Shown piece after piece: positions 44,640 to 56,430 of a DNA stretch of 64,000 nt; within the stretch, counting starts at the first letter, position 1, and each line of letters opens with the position of its first letter. The notes beneath the pieces are model-generated. The model was not told where the DNA came from. It worked only from the letters and a program-made list of their open reading frames with translations, and made no database searches. This stretch comes from Isoetes taiwanensis (Eukaryota > Streptophyta > Lycopodiopsida > Isoetales > Isoetaceae), in assembly GCA_021234155.1 (NCBI GenBank), contig JAJEKV010000546.1, positions 1 to 64,000 of the forward strand, written 5' to 3'. A program made the position numbers and the translations under genes.

Positions 44640-46475
44640 CTGTTACAAGCCTCTTCTTGATAAAATTTGAAAATTTGATTCGATGACGAAGCTTAATTCC
44701 TGTGGATCTTCCTGCTGCCCTGGTAGAAGGGTAGCTCTAACTGCAATCCTCATACCAGTATCTACAATTTGACTCTCATTTTGATACATTTATGAAGCTG
44801 TATTCTTTCTTTATTCGATCTTTCTTATGGAAACCTCTGTTTTCACAATTATAAAAAAAGAAAGATAGAATTCGTGTGGATTTCTAAAGGGCCCGACTCT
44901 CTTGATCTTTGGAGCTCCTTGATTATTCAAAGGTTTTTCGGACAATTTGTTCTTCTCGAATTCACTTTTGTACCTTGCGATATTGAATTCGAGGTTCAAA
45001 TCATCAATTCCTGGTTAGAGGAATTTGTGGGTTCGAATGCAGTTGGTCCGGCAGGGACATTCAGAGTCTACTGTAATTGGCTGGATTATTTGATCTCAGT
45101 TGAAGTTTATTCTCCCCAAGATCCTGCCCAATTTGAAGAAATTTCTCCTTAAATTTCTTTGAATTGTATGTGGATCTCTTTGCAATCAAATCTACAGCAT
45201 GTTAGGCTTCCCGATCATCTTAGTTTAATTTTGTTTCATTCCAATGGTTTCATATCCCCCTTTACATTAATTTCCCCTTTTCAATTGTTAAAAATTTTGC
45301 ATGAACTTTTGTTGTTTCTCCACGAATTTGTCGCAATGGTCACAAATTTTCGAAAAACCCTAAACATTTGGCTCTTACTTGCGCATTCGCGCACCTTCCG
45401 ACCGAGCGATCCGCCCATTCTCCCAAAATTGATTTCATACCAAAATCAGCCCTCGATACCATCCTCTTTGGTAACTTTGATAATTTGTTGCTCAGCCTCA
45501 CGCTATGGACCGATTTCCCGCGATGTTCCTCATTGGGACAATTTATCTGCTGATCCCGATCATAGGGGTATTCTCTATCCCACGAATCACGCTACTCAAA
45601 TTCTATTCCATATGGTGTTGCAAGAGGTGGCCGGATTAAAGCCGGATGACGATCTAGATGAAAGACTCAAAGCGTACAAGAATTCCATATCTAAAAGATG
45701 GGGAAAATGAAGATTTATCGCGGTATTTCCTTGAATTTACATTGTGTGCATTCTAAAATAGATGCTCTTTCAAATTCTTTGTGATCATCAAAGTTCAAAA
45801 ATGTGGAATTAAGCTTGAAAAATTGTGAGCCTTCCTCCTCGATCTCAACAAAGGGATCCTAATTCGGGCTATCTATTGGCTCAATTACCCTACATTATGC
45901 TTGAATGTGGGAATTCCAGATCAACAAATTTCTTTCACGAACTATGGACCTATGACCTATGATACTTCTCAATTGTCCTTTCTCAAATGGCATCCTAAGC
46001 TTGACATTGATCAAATGAATAATCTTTGCATTGCCTCCACATCTCTTTTGGGCTCAATCCTATTTATTGGGATGAAGAGTGCTTCAAACTTTTGTTCAAT
46101 TCTGTTGGAACTTATATATCTACTGAATATTCCCCTGCCAAACCTCCCAGAAGCTTTGTTCAGCTTGACCTTTCTAAGGATATCCCCCTTTCCATACCAT
46201 TCATAGATGCCTTTGGTTTTGAATCTCAATTAAACCTCGAGGATAGTGGGTTTGCCCTCTACATGTCAGAAATGCTTTCAAAGGCATTTCTGGTACTCTG
46301 ATTGCAAAACTTCAACAGTGGACCCTCAAATTGATAGACTCCAGCATGGGACACAGACTCAAGAAATTCAACCTCAAAACAAGGTTTACATTCAAAAGGA
46401 TCCTGAGGAAAAGCAAGCAGATCAGCACGATCGATCAACACGCTACAAAAGGGAATTCTAGTCAAGATTCACAAT
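44640..46475 (+). pseudogene. LINE-type (non-LTR) ORF1, decayed
   Basis: Open pieces at 44,874-45,152 (SWLEEFVGSNAVGPAGTFRV) and 45,500-45,710 (LKPDDDLDERLKAYKNS) precede a clear plant-LINE ORF1 part at 46,030-46,300: PIYWDEECFKLLFNSVGTYI, RSFVQLDLSKDIPLSIPF, then in another frame the knuckle CQKCFQRHFWYSDC (46,265-46,310). The sequence LW..P.Y.W.EE...IG.(F/Y)...D.....ARV.V..DL before a CCHC knuckle is typical of plant L1-like ORF1, an RNA-binding particle protein. The knuckle lacks the usual Gly before His. No RT (ORF2) follows. Confidence 0.6.
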
Positions 46476-47299
46476 TCGTGAGGTTACTTTAAAAGTGTGA
46501 TTCAAATGGACTAAAGTAAATGGTAGCTATAAGAGAATTGAGAGAAATAAGGCAGCTAGAGATGAGGAAAGAGCGAGACAAAATGTGTGTGAAACAAAAC
46601 ACATAAATAATACAAAATATAATATACCTCTAACTATGGGTGAACCCTAATGCTAGTAAAGGGGAATGTGATTGGGAAAGCTACCCGGGCTCTGAGACAA
46701 GTTAAATTTCACTTGAAAGTGAAATAATTAAAGAGGCTAAAGGGAAAGCTCAATGCTCATATAATCTTATGGATTTCCCAATCAAAAATAATAGTAAGAG
46801 TGGGTCATTAGATATGAAAATTGGGACAAACAAAGTTCCAAGCGGATTCAAGTCGGATGAATTCACAATCGAAAATTTCCTTGCCGCCAAGTTTGAAACG
46901 ACAAAGCAACAACAAAATCAAATGAGCTGAAAAAGGACTCTCATCGACTAGCAATTCAAGTCAAAACCGAAGACTTGACTCAAGTATCAAGTCTGACAAC
47001 AAGACAACCTACGATCAACACTCCAAATCCTTTTCGTGTATTATCCGACCTTAATAGTAATCTAGATCCCGATTAATAAAAGCCCTCATCTGCACCTTTA
47101 AAAGATTCTTCAGCTATCCATATCCATCCAGTTGATACAAATCTTTGTTGAATTGCCTTCCTTAATTGATCACGGACTTCAAGTGGTTGCAAGTTCTTGC
47201 AATCCTTTTGAATACACCAAACAAGTTTATTGAACAGATGGCCTCTGCAAAATCATACCTCACATTCTTCAGATTCAAAAAGAAGTTAGATGGATATTG
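46476..47299. other. LINE remnant tail or spacer, no gene
   Basis: Purine-rich, polar-residue-rich sequence (46,500-47,000) could be the low-complexity end of the LINE ORF1. Nothing else is recognised before the gypsy LTR remnant. Confidence 0.35.
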
Positions 47300-48018
47300 A
47301 CTCTGTGGCTGATCCGTGCCGCATATATTGGGAATATTACAGGGGCTCTATCTAGGAGCATACTATCATATATGAGCTCAGAGGTCTCTACCCCCTTTAA
47401 ACCCCCCTGTTTAATGGAAGCTACCGAAATACTCCATAGATACATCAATCATTTAAGTGGCAGAGCACCATTCATAATTGAAATGTAATCCTACTTACCA
47501 GAGAAGGGTTAATCTCAACAAGGCAATCAGAAAAATCTTGAAGTACTATCCTACAATTTCAAGCTAAACTACTACTAACCCGTGTTTAATTTGGAGCCAT
47601 TATCGTGAGGTGCTTCCATAGTCTTTGTGGCGGGTGGCGGCGTCGACTAGTGATTGTTCAGTGATTTGGTGAGGTCAACAACGGTTCTTGGGCGCTCAAG
47701 CTGCTCCTTGGGCGCTCAATTTGGGTCGATTAAAGGTTGATATGGGGGGTGGTGATCCACCTTATTGGATCAATTAGTAATCCCCCATCTTTGCCAATCG
47801 AAGTTTGGCGGTGGCCTTCCCAAACCATAATTTGCTTAATTATCTTTCTTAATTATTAATTTCCTTAATCATAGGTTATTATCCTTAATGATTAAATTAA
47901 CATAGCTAATTAAATCCCTTTTAGGTCAACCCCCTAGGTTACTATATACCTCGGTGTATTACCTATGTCGGGTGGCGTGTCAATGTATTTATACCGTATC
48001 AATACTTGGAACGTCACA
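47300..48018 (-). repeat. Gypsy 3' LTR, truncated
   Basis: Begins TGTGACGTTCC at 48,018, right after the purine tract AAGGAGGGGAGAA. It matches 61,970-62,685 and 7,203-7,930 (other strand) but stops at about 47,300, so roughly 870 bp of the LTR 3' part is missing. Confidence 0.85.
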
Positions 48019-48717
48019 TTCTCCCCTCCTTAGAATTAATGCTGTCCTCAGCATTAGAGTTAGATACACCTATAGGATATGACATTATGAAGGAAGGTAA
48101 TTCCTTATTTCCGAAGGTAATATATATTAAAAACTTTTAAAGTTTAAAATAGCTTAAAGCAGGGTGCATTTCACATGATTATGATAATCCAAAAGTTCAA
48201 GGGCCAGAAGGCCCTTTGTCAACATAAGAGTAAGACAAACAAGGCGTGTAGACAAAATAAAGCGAAGAGTTAGGGCCATCAGCAACCCTCTAACATGGGT
48301 GTCAACGTCTTTGCTCATTGGCCGCATATGTCGCAATATATCGGTATACATGATTATTAAATTGTGGTTGAAGGGACCACCCCCCTATAATAAAAGAAAA
48401 CTCTGTCTACCAGGGAACCTATCATGCCTATGGTTTGCCATTCATTGGAGCATAGGGAATGGTCAAGTTCCCATTGTAGCCCGAGATGAGCGCGACCTAT
48501 AAACTATATCTTTGTCCGGAAAGCAAGTCATGGTCATGTCAACATTGTGTGAGAACACCCGCCCTAGAGAACAGAAAAGGTGATCTCATCATTGGTAACT
48601 CTTATTATTTACGATGCATCTACCCCTCTAGCGCTACACACGGCAATCAAGCTTGCAAGCTTACACGGTTGCAGGGGTTGATAGCATCGTTGATGGTCTT
48701 GACCTTGAGATTCCCAT

Positions 48718-48825
48718 GAAGTCGGGATAGTGCTTCTCAAGGTCTATCTTCATCACCCAAGTAGCATCCTCAACCGGTAAGTGCTTCCACTTAACCAAGT
48801 ATTGCAACATTTTAGTCCTTCGGGT
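48718..48825 (-). pseudogene. Chromodomain-like C-terminal segment
   Basis: The minus frame reads YLVKWKHLPVEDATW then DLEKHYPDF. YLVKW..LP...ATW is the core of a chromodomain, which in chromoviruses steers integration towards particular chromatin. The frame leaves the integrase C-terminus (48,863-49,180) after a stop or shift near 48,845. Confidence 0.7.
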
Positions 48826-48862
48826 TTGTTTGTAAAGCTCGATTAAGAAAAGAGCCGGGGCA

Positions 48863-50200
48863 CTATCTCCGGCTGTTCTCCTCTGTCATTTCTAGGAGGG
48901 TTGGGGTATCCAAAACCTCCTCGGGATCGGGGTGTGTTGTTTCAGAAGACTCACGTGAAAGACCTTGTGGATCTTCAAGCGGGGCGGCAAATCCAGGCGA
49001 TATACTGCTCTCCAACACGCTCAATAATGTTGAATGGTCCAGCCCATCTGGGTGCCAACTTCTTACAGTTGCCAATCTTAAGCTTGGCTTGTTTGACCTT
49101 AATCTTAAGCCAAACTGATTCACCCACCTGGAAAGCGCATGGGGTCCTGTGTTTATCGGCGACACTCTTCTAACGTGCGTGCAACTAATAAGTAACCACG
49201 AACTTCTTGACGAGCTTTGCATCTCCAAGAGAAGGCTGTTGAGAAACCTCCACCTTAGAAATGGGATTATGCCATGTAATGCGGAGTAAGACATTGATAG
49301 CGATAATTTATCATAAAGGGAGACATTTTGGAAGACTCTTGTTTCATCTTTGTTGTAGGCAAACTCGGCCGAGATAAATATAGTCGACCCATTGTGATTG
49401 CTTACTCCACACATAACTTCTTAGCATATCCTCTATAATGCGATTAACACATTAAATGCGGCCATCTGTTTGAGGATGATATGCCATACTCATAGCAAGC
49501 TTGGTGCGGATGGTGGCAAAAGAAATCTTTCGAGAATGCACTTACGAATTTGGGATCCCTGTGGGGATATAATAACTTCGTGGCATTCGGTGTAATCAAA
49601 GATCTCCTTGGCAAATAGCGTAGCGATGATCGAAGGCGGTATCCGTGGTGCGACATGGCAAGAAATGAGCCATTTTCGACAATTTGTCGACCACTACCAT
49701 TAAGGCATCATATCCCCGCAATCGTGGAAGGCCCACAATGAAATCCATGGTTATCACTTCCCATTTAGCGTTGGGCACATCCGAGGTTACAACTTCGCTG
49801 GAGTCTTAAGCGCTCAGCTTTGGTTTCTTGACACACGACCTTTGCTTAATGTACTGGCAATGTCCTTTTTTTCATCGAAGGCCAGAAATAGCTGGAGCGA
49901 ATCTTAAAGTAGGTCTTCATAAACCCTGCGTGTCCAGCTATAGGACTGTTGTGCGTGTCGTGGAGGATTAGTTTACGCACTCCCGAAGTCCCAGGTACAC
50001 ACAACTTATCCTTGTAATATAACAAGCTGCCTTCTTTCTTATACGAACGGAAAGCTTCATGCTCCTTATCTGTTCGAGCTTCCTTGGCCAAACTGTCCCA
50101 AACTTCACAGAACTCAGGATCTGTGGCCAAGGTCTGTTCTATCTGCTTCCCAAACTCACTGGTGAGTGTAGAAATTGCATTACAATGGGTTCGGATTACC
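48863..50200 (-). pseudogene. Gypsy integrase
   Basis: The zinc-binding HHCC start is seen at the end of the 50,289-49,846 frame (HDTHNSPIAGHAGFMKT, SYFWPSM). The catalytic core has [13 protein letters not shown] (first Asp, about 49,745), PHRDPKFVSAF in another frame (second Asp, about 49,560) and RIIEDMLR (Glu, about 49,430). The C-terminal part reads HRTPCAFQVGESVWLKI near 49,140. Frame changes near 49,850, 49,600, 49,450 and 49,280 break it. Confidence 0.8.
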
Positions 50201-50650
50201 AAGGGGTGGCGTGACAACGCATCCGCAACCACATTGTGCTTTCCAGGTTTATACATAATCTCAAAATCATACTCCTCCAAGAATTCCATCCATCTCCTCT
50301 GAGGAGGTTGAGATTAATTTGGGTGGATAAATAGCGGAGGCTTTGATGATCCGTATCAAGCTGGAATCTTCTACCAAGAAGGTAGTGTCTCCATATCCAT
50401 AGTGGCACGGACAACGGCTAACAATTCACGATCATGGGTAGGGTGGCTGCTCCGTCTCATTCATTTCTTTGAATCATAGGCAATAACCCTTCCCTCTGTA
50501 TTAGGACTCCACGGTGGCAATCTTCTGGCATAGATTTGCCACTAGTTTATCTTTCTCAGGATCGGGCAATGTGAGAACTGGTGCTGACGCTAAGGCATCT
50601 TTAAGCTGCTGGAAACTGGCCTGAACTTTTGCCTTCCAGTGTTCCATCCA
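50200..50650 (-). pseudogene. Gypsy RNase H
   Basis: RNase H pieces in several frames lead to the usual end segment LEEYDFEIMYKPGKHNVVAD followed by ALSRHP (50,289-50,200). YKPGKxNVVADALSR is the conserved link between RNase H and integrase in gypsy pol. Confidence 0.8.
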
Positions 50651-50699
50651 ATCCTTCACCTTCTCATGCTTTGTAAGATTTGTAACGGGTGCTGCAATC

Positions 50700-51370
50700 T
50701 TTGCAAAATCCTTTTACAAATTTCGATAATATCCTGCTAATCCCAAGAAACTTCGGACCTCGGAAACATTTCCTGGAATAGGCCATTCCCTTACGGCCTC
50801 TATCTTTGCTGGATCTGTAGCAATTCCCTCTGCTGAAATGACATGGCCCAAATAATCGACCTTCGGAGTGGCAAACTTGCACTTGGCAAAGAGCTGATGA
50901 CGTCTTAGCTTTTGTAAGGCCAACCGAAGGTGTTTTTCATGCTCCTCTAGGGTCTTACTATAGATGAGAATGTCGTCAAAGAAAATAACAACAAAATCAT
51001 CCAAGTATTGGCCGGAAGACATCATTCATTAATCGCATAAGCGTTGCGGGGCATTAGTTAACCCAAAAGGCATAGCGGTAAACTCATAATGCCCATATCT
51101 AGTCTTGAAAAGTAGATTTATGGATGTCTGTTTAATCCTTATCGATGGTATCGGGCGTAGATCAATCTTTGAAAAAATTTGGCCCCTTACAACTGGTCCA
51201 TTAGGTCATCTGCTCTAGGCAAAACATAGCGATTCTTGATGGTATGTTTGTTGAGTTCGATAATCAATGCACATCCTCAGGGAGCCATCCTTTTCTTAAC
51301 AAAAGAATAGGGCGCAAAAAGGCGTAAAACACTAGGACAGAATGAAACCTAGGTTTAGTAACTCACGAAG
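50700..51370 (-). pseudogene. Gypsy reverse transcriptase
   Basis: The open part 51,025-50,714 reads [18 protein letters not shown] (catalytic DD at about 50,970), then [17 protein letters not shown] and [12 protein letters not shown], the classic RT thumb and connection landmarks. Upstream palm and finger sequence (51,040-51,370) is present but broken by stops. Confidence 0.85.
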
Positions 51371-51679
51371 TTGCTTCTTAAGCTCTGCCAACTCACGGGG
51401 GACTCATCGGTGAGGAGCCTTGCTGGTAGGCTTAGTACCGGCTCTAAAAGCTATCTCACATTCAACCCCTCTAAAAGGAGGAAATACGGATTTCATCACG
51501 GGAAAAGATCACCAAATTCACCGGAGAAGATTAGCAATCCCCCCGCAAGGTATCGATTACTTGCTTTTGTTTAGCATCGACTCAATGGAGGCAAGTCTAA
51601 TGACTTGAGGAGCTTTTCCTCCGCGTATAGCCTTATCTAACCGCACGATTGACATAGACTCGCATAATAGGGTTGAATG

Positions 51680-51873
51680 GTTCACCCTTTATAGTCAGCG
51701 GGGGCTCCATTAGTGCGTACCGAAGGTAACTTCCGTTTCTCGCGATCTATGTTGGCTTTGCGGATGCCAAGAAATTCCATACCAACATGAGAAAGTCGTA
51801 TTTGCCAATATCCATTAACTTCGGCACCAAAGCGGCGATTTCTTAAGCTGTATCTTGAGATTGATCGACGGCC
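51680..51873 (-). pseudogene. Gypsy protease region, downstream half
   Basis: The minus frames give INLKIQLKKSP, then MEFLGIRKANIDREKRKLP. This is the region following the active site of a gypsy aspartic protease, which cuts the polyprotein. It is separated from its upstream half (54,991-55,100) by the nested LTR element. The left copy (6,620-6,830) has the two halves contiguous. Confidence 0.6.
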
Positions 51874-52226
51874 AATTAACCACCTAGTGGTTAACATTGT
51901 GCATGCACATATTAGGTGCATGCATGTTAACGTGTCGGTGGTGGCGGTGGCGACACTTGGCATGATTAGGTTAACATAAGTGTAGGGATTAGATTTAGTT
52001 AGATGTACGGCTTCGATTTGCGGTCTACACTATATTAGACCGAGCCTCTTCATTTGTACTCAAAGTTTTATCTCAAATTTGGAGAGCCTCATTAGCTCGT
52101 TTCCTTCATTCTTTGTACATTTTTCTTTCTCTTGTTCTTGTTTTGTGATCTGAGAGCATGGCGACTTTGTAGCATCCGTGATCATGGATCCGGCATTGGC
52201 GGTGGTGTATGCCAAGAATCCAAACA
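51874..52226 (+). repeat. Left LTR of nested element
   Basis: 353 bp, beginning AATTAACCACC (TG changed to AA compared with the right copy) and ending CCAAACA. Confidence 0.85.
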
Positions 52227-54643
52227 TTAGGCGCCGTTATGCGGGTTGGCTCATGGTCACTTGCTTCAGCCTTCTTTGTTTGCTATTGTTCTTTGCTGCT
52301 CTCATCATCATCGGTTCTTGAATACTTCTTGTACACTACTCTCAACCCTTCAATCCCTTTATTTAGCCCAACCAGTTGTTGAAATGAATTCCCGCTGGAG
52401 GCCCTTTGTCAATCAATTCCTTAGCCCTTAGTTTGTTATGAAAATCGTTTTCAAAACTCTGTTTTTATGGTGCGACAAGTGCGATTTCTGGTCAAAGGGT
52501 TTTTGGAGTGGTGACAAAGACACTCCTCGCAGAAAAATATCATGGAAATCGCGTATTTGTTCTTCTCCTCTTCTATCTGGCTGCATGATCCTTTTTGTCA
52601 TTTTTTTTTCTATCTGTTTATCTACGCTATTCGACAGGTTTGTGCACTTTGCACAACCAAAAAAACACAAAAAAAATCATTCTGTACCACATCCCATGAC
52701 GAGCATATCAGTCTATATGCCAATCTTGTGCTTTTCAGGAAGCTTTCTTTTTCAAATTATTTGGCAGAGAGCCAGCACTTTGGCTAGCCCTCCCTTATGA
52801 TTCACAATCCATCATCAGAACAGATTTCTCAAGGGGGGGTTACTTGGTTCTTTGTGTAGTTCATCTGCAAAAGATTCAAAGCAAGCATCAGAGATTTTTT
52901 CCAATCGTATGCAGCATGTCTTCTCCAGCATCTATCAGTACCTGCATCAAACATTTCAGGGCTCACAGAAATAATTCCAGCATCTCAGGGATTCGCCTCT
53001 GGCATACCTTCAGTCTGCACATCAAGAGAGAAGCAAACGATGATTTTTTCAATACAGCATCATCAGTCTTGGGCAGTTACGTCATTTCTATCTCTATACA
53101 GCCTACTGAATCAAACAGATACTCCGTGTTCAAGCTCCATTAAGTTCTTCAGCACAGCTAAAGCGGATTTAAGCACCGATATCATCTTTGCACTCTGTTT
53201 TTCAGCCCCATATGTGAAGCGCAGGGATTTTCTTCCAAGATTTCGGCCTCAATTTCGTCTGCCTTCTTCTTGAATTTTTTCACAAGGGCCAGCAGCACTA
53301 TGGCTAGCCCCCATCCATATTCACCTGCAGAGAATCACCTTTAGCTACCTGCATCACAGACACTCAGTTAGCATATCATATCCATCTGTTCACATATCGA
53401 CTGCCATAAACCTGTCTTCAGAGCCTGCACGCCTCAGAATTCATTCCCGGCTTATCTAGATATTCATTCTTGATCCTGCAAAGTTGAAGCACCGATTCAT
53501 GCATACACCGTCATCAGTTTTTACCAAAATAGCTTTGCACTGCATATCCGGCCGTTTATCAAGCAAAATCAGGCACAAAATAGCACCATTACTCCAATTA
53601 GGCATTCCATCGAGCCCTTGCCTCCATTTTTTGAGCTTTCATCGGTGACCCATAATCCTACTATATCGGGGCCCTTCTATTTTCGAACTTTCTATAAGAG
53701 ATATCAGGAAGTCTTGGCGGATATACCTCATTATAGCAAATCCGCCGCCATACCTCCTAAATCTCACGCTAGGGTTGCAACTCACGCCTACGCTAGGGTT
53801 TCTTTTCCAATGGCTCAGTTTTGGCCTCCATCTATGGCTCACATCACATGGACTTAAAAGTTTTTTATAGCTCGCTAAAGTACTCCGACCATCAACGCTT
53901 TGCTAGCTTCACGTGCATTTTTTCCGCCGCGGGTTATGTTTGCTCCGCAGGTTCCGTTGTTGGGGATACTTTCCACGCTATGACCCCTGTTGTTATTTTT
54001 ACCTCCGCGCTAACGGGGCAAAATATTTTGTTGGCTGATAACCGGCTCCGGCCACGAAATTAAAAAGTCGCGATCGCGTTACGCTCCCCGCTCTTTGTAT
54101 TTTACGCCCACCATTGATTACGCCCGATTGACCACCATAAAAGCCACGCTTATATAATTTTTGTCCTCACCACCCACTTTGTTATTCAAGACCACGCTTC
54201 TTCATGGTTTGCCACGCTCTTCATGCTTTTTACTCTCAAGCTCACGCCTGCTGCTGCCCTTGGGGCCGTTGACGCCGCCCGGACGGCTCCGCCACTCCCC
54301 CATGGCTGATCATCACGGGGCACGCTTTTATGGTGCTTATCTTTTTTCAGCCCCCTATCATACTTGTTTTTTAAGTAAATTTTTGGGCATTGTTTGTCAA
54401 ATGGACTTCCCCATGATATAAGGGATAGTCTTCTGTTTTTCTTGCCCAGTTCCTATGATCCATGTTCGATCGACATTCATTCGGATCTTTTTCGTCATGC
54501 TTGCCTTCATGAAGATATTTTTTTACAGAACCCACCCATTCCATTACCATCATTTTTACCCTAATTTTGGCACCATGTTGTAATTGTGGAACTTAATCTT
54601 ATAAAGTCCGTACATGTTTTCGCTAAAACTTTTAGGGAGGCGA
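52227..54643 (+). other. Interior of nested LTR element, non-coding
   Basis: 2.4 kb without recognisable gag or pol in any frame. The several 60-120 codon frames overlap in different phases and carry no domain. The 5' start has the primer-site-like sequence. Confidence 0.6.
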
Positions 54644-54990
54644 TGTTAACCACCTAGTGGTTGCATGCACATATTAGTGCATGCATACGTTAGAAGTGTC
54701 GATGGTGGCGCATGACACTTGGCATGATGGGATTAACATAAGTGTAGGGATTAGATTTAGTTAGATGTACAGCTCAGATTTGCGGTCTACACTATATTAG
54801 GACCTAAGCCTTTTCATTTTGTACTTCGGGTTTTATCTCAAATTTGGAGAGCCTCATTAGCTCCGCGTTTCCTTCATTCTTTGTACATTTTTCTTTCTCT
54901 TGTTCTTGTTTTGTGATCCCGGCATGGCAGCTTTGTAGCATCCGTGAGTCATGGAGCGGATGCGGTGGTGTATGCCTAGAATCCAAAACA
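54644..54990 (+). repeat. Right LTR of nested element
   Basis: 347 bp, TGTTAACC to CCAAAACA, matching the left LTR over its full length with a handful of substitutions and small indels. Confidence 0.85.
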
Positions 54991-55100
54991 ACGCCATGCG
55001 AGTATGTCCGACCTACCATTAACGGGGCTAGTGACGGGCGCCCTCCTACGACCTCAAGGTTTTCAAGCATGAAGACCCAGGCCATTCTAGGAGAAGCAAA
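54991..55100 (-). pseudogene. Gypsy protease region, upstream half
   Basis: Continues on the minus strand from the gag end towards the nested element, matching 6,590-6,672 of the left copy (GTCACTAGCC ... CGGACATACTC...ATGGCGT). Confidence 0.55.
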
Positions 55101-56430
55101 AATTATGTGTACTTCAGGTATCCATAAAAATTACAAAAGGCTTATTCGTCTACTTGACCTATGGTGGAAATGACAAAGAAGTTGACTTTCAAATTGCCGG
55201 TTTCTATAGCTGCAAGGATATGGAGCCGACCGTGGATGTACTCGGGGGAGCCTCCTCCTCGACGGGGTAGTGTTGACTCAAGATCGTCGGTCGGGGTCGA
55301 CCACTTAACCGGGCAGCCTCTAGCGTGACATAAGGACAATTTTGCATGAAGTGCCCGCCGCATACACCAGAGCATGCCTTATCTCGGCGGAGCCGTTTTC
55401 GGGCCTCTTTGGGGAATAGGCGTAGAGGTTCGAACTTCCTGCCCGACATTGTTCCAAATCGGGCGTCTTTGAAGGTGACTTTCTTTCACAGCTGACCATA
55501 AGAGTTTTGAGAGGCCCCGGACTTGGCGGCGGGGTTTTGTATGCGGTGTGGGCGGTAGAATGTGGAGTAAGGGCGGGGCGGATCTTGGTTCTTTGGTGTG
55601 TCCTCCCGAGGCTCAATGCCTTAGCCTCGACCTCTTAGCCCGATTCCCGGGTCTATGGCCTTAACCATTAGTTTAATTGATGGGGCCAACCCTTCAATAA
55701 CAGCCCTCCTTCGCTCTCTTTTCATTCATACCTATTTGGTACACATACCCTCGGTATAAATTCCATGGAGTGTGGCTTTGAGCCGACATACCCTTCTACT
55801 CTAACCTATAGAAGGTCTGAATTTGTTGGCATTTGTCGCACGAGGCACATAATGTGACTTAAAGGCTTTGGCAAACTTTTAAATTTGCACTGCTTCTATC
55901 CAGATGCTTGGCTCTAGTGTGTGGCCCTTCCACCAAATATACGGGCAGGCTCTGTAAGGTTTGTGGTGGCAACCTTTCCCTGTATCCTTTTCTATCATGC
56001 CATAGGACTTCCCAAATTCTTTTCATTTTAGTCCAACCATGACTCTGCATTTAGTCCGCCTCTAGATTTCCCATCAAACCGGGCGGTTTCCTATTCTTCC
56101 ATATACTAGTTATGGGCTGTATCAACCGTCTTGCGGTACTCCTTATCCGGCTTTGCATGGTCGCCAATTGATACCCGGCGACTCAGAAGATACATGAAGT
56201 GGCTGATTGTGAGGAGGTGGTATCCCTAGAGGAACTCCGACGACGTTTAGAACGGGGTCCCCCCCTGTGCAGGTACAAGGCTGGGTTTCGGTGGAGATGG
56301 TCTGGCGTGCGTAGGTGGACTTGGCGTGGGCGGAGGTAACTTCAGGTCCGTCTTCTTGTATATGTTGGGGTGGATTGGCATGCAACACATCTCGCTTGCA
56401 ACTTTCGCCTAATTGCCTCTTCATTAGCAT
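55101..56430 (-). pseudogene. Gypsy gag
   Basis: From the ATG at 56,430 (MLMKRQLGESCKR) through capsid-like pieces (WIEAVQI, KFAKAFKSHYVP near 55,870) to a knuckle region at 55,390-55,330 (DKACSGVCGGHFMQNCPYV), a CCHC-like motif with altered spacing. The same sequence in the left copy (5,240-6,575) confirms the reading. Frame changes near 56,140, 55,850 and 55,620 break it. Confidence 0.75.

Larger units (their letters stand above)
51874..54990 (+). mobile_element. Nested non-autonomous LTR retrotransposon (3.1 kb)
   Basis: Two near-identical direct repeats (51,874-52,226 and 54,644-54,990) flank 2.4 kb with no gag or pol. After the left LTR, TTAGGCGCCGTTATGCGGG resembles an Asp-tRNA-type primer site. 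TTTTAGGGAGGCGA lies before the right LTR as a polypurine tract. The target duplication is ACGCC at the right and ACGGCC at the left (one-base difference). The element splits the gypsy protease. Lack of coding capacity makes it a LARD/TRIM-like passenger that relies on another element's proteins. Confidence 0.85.
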
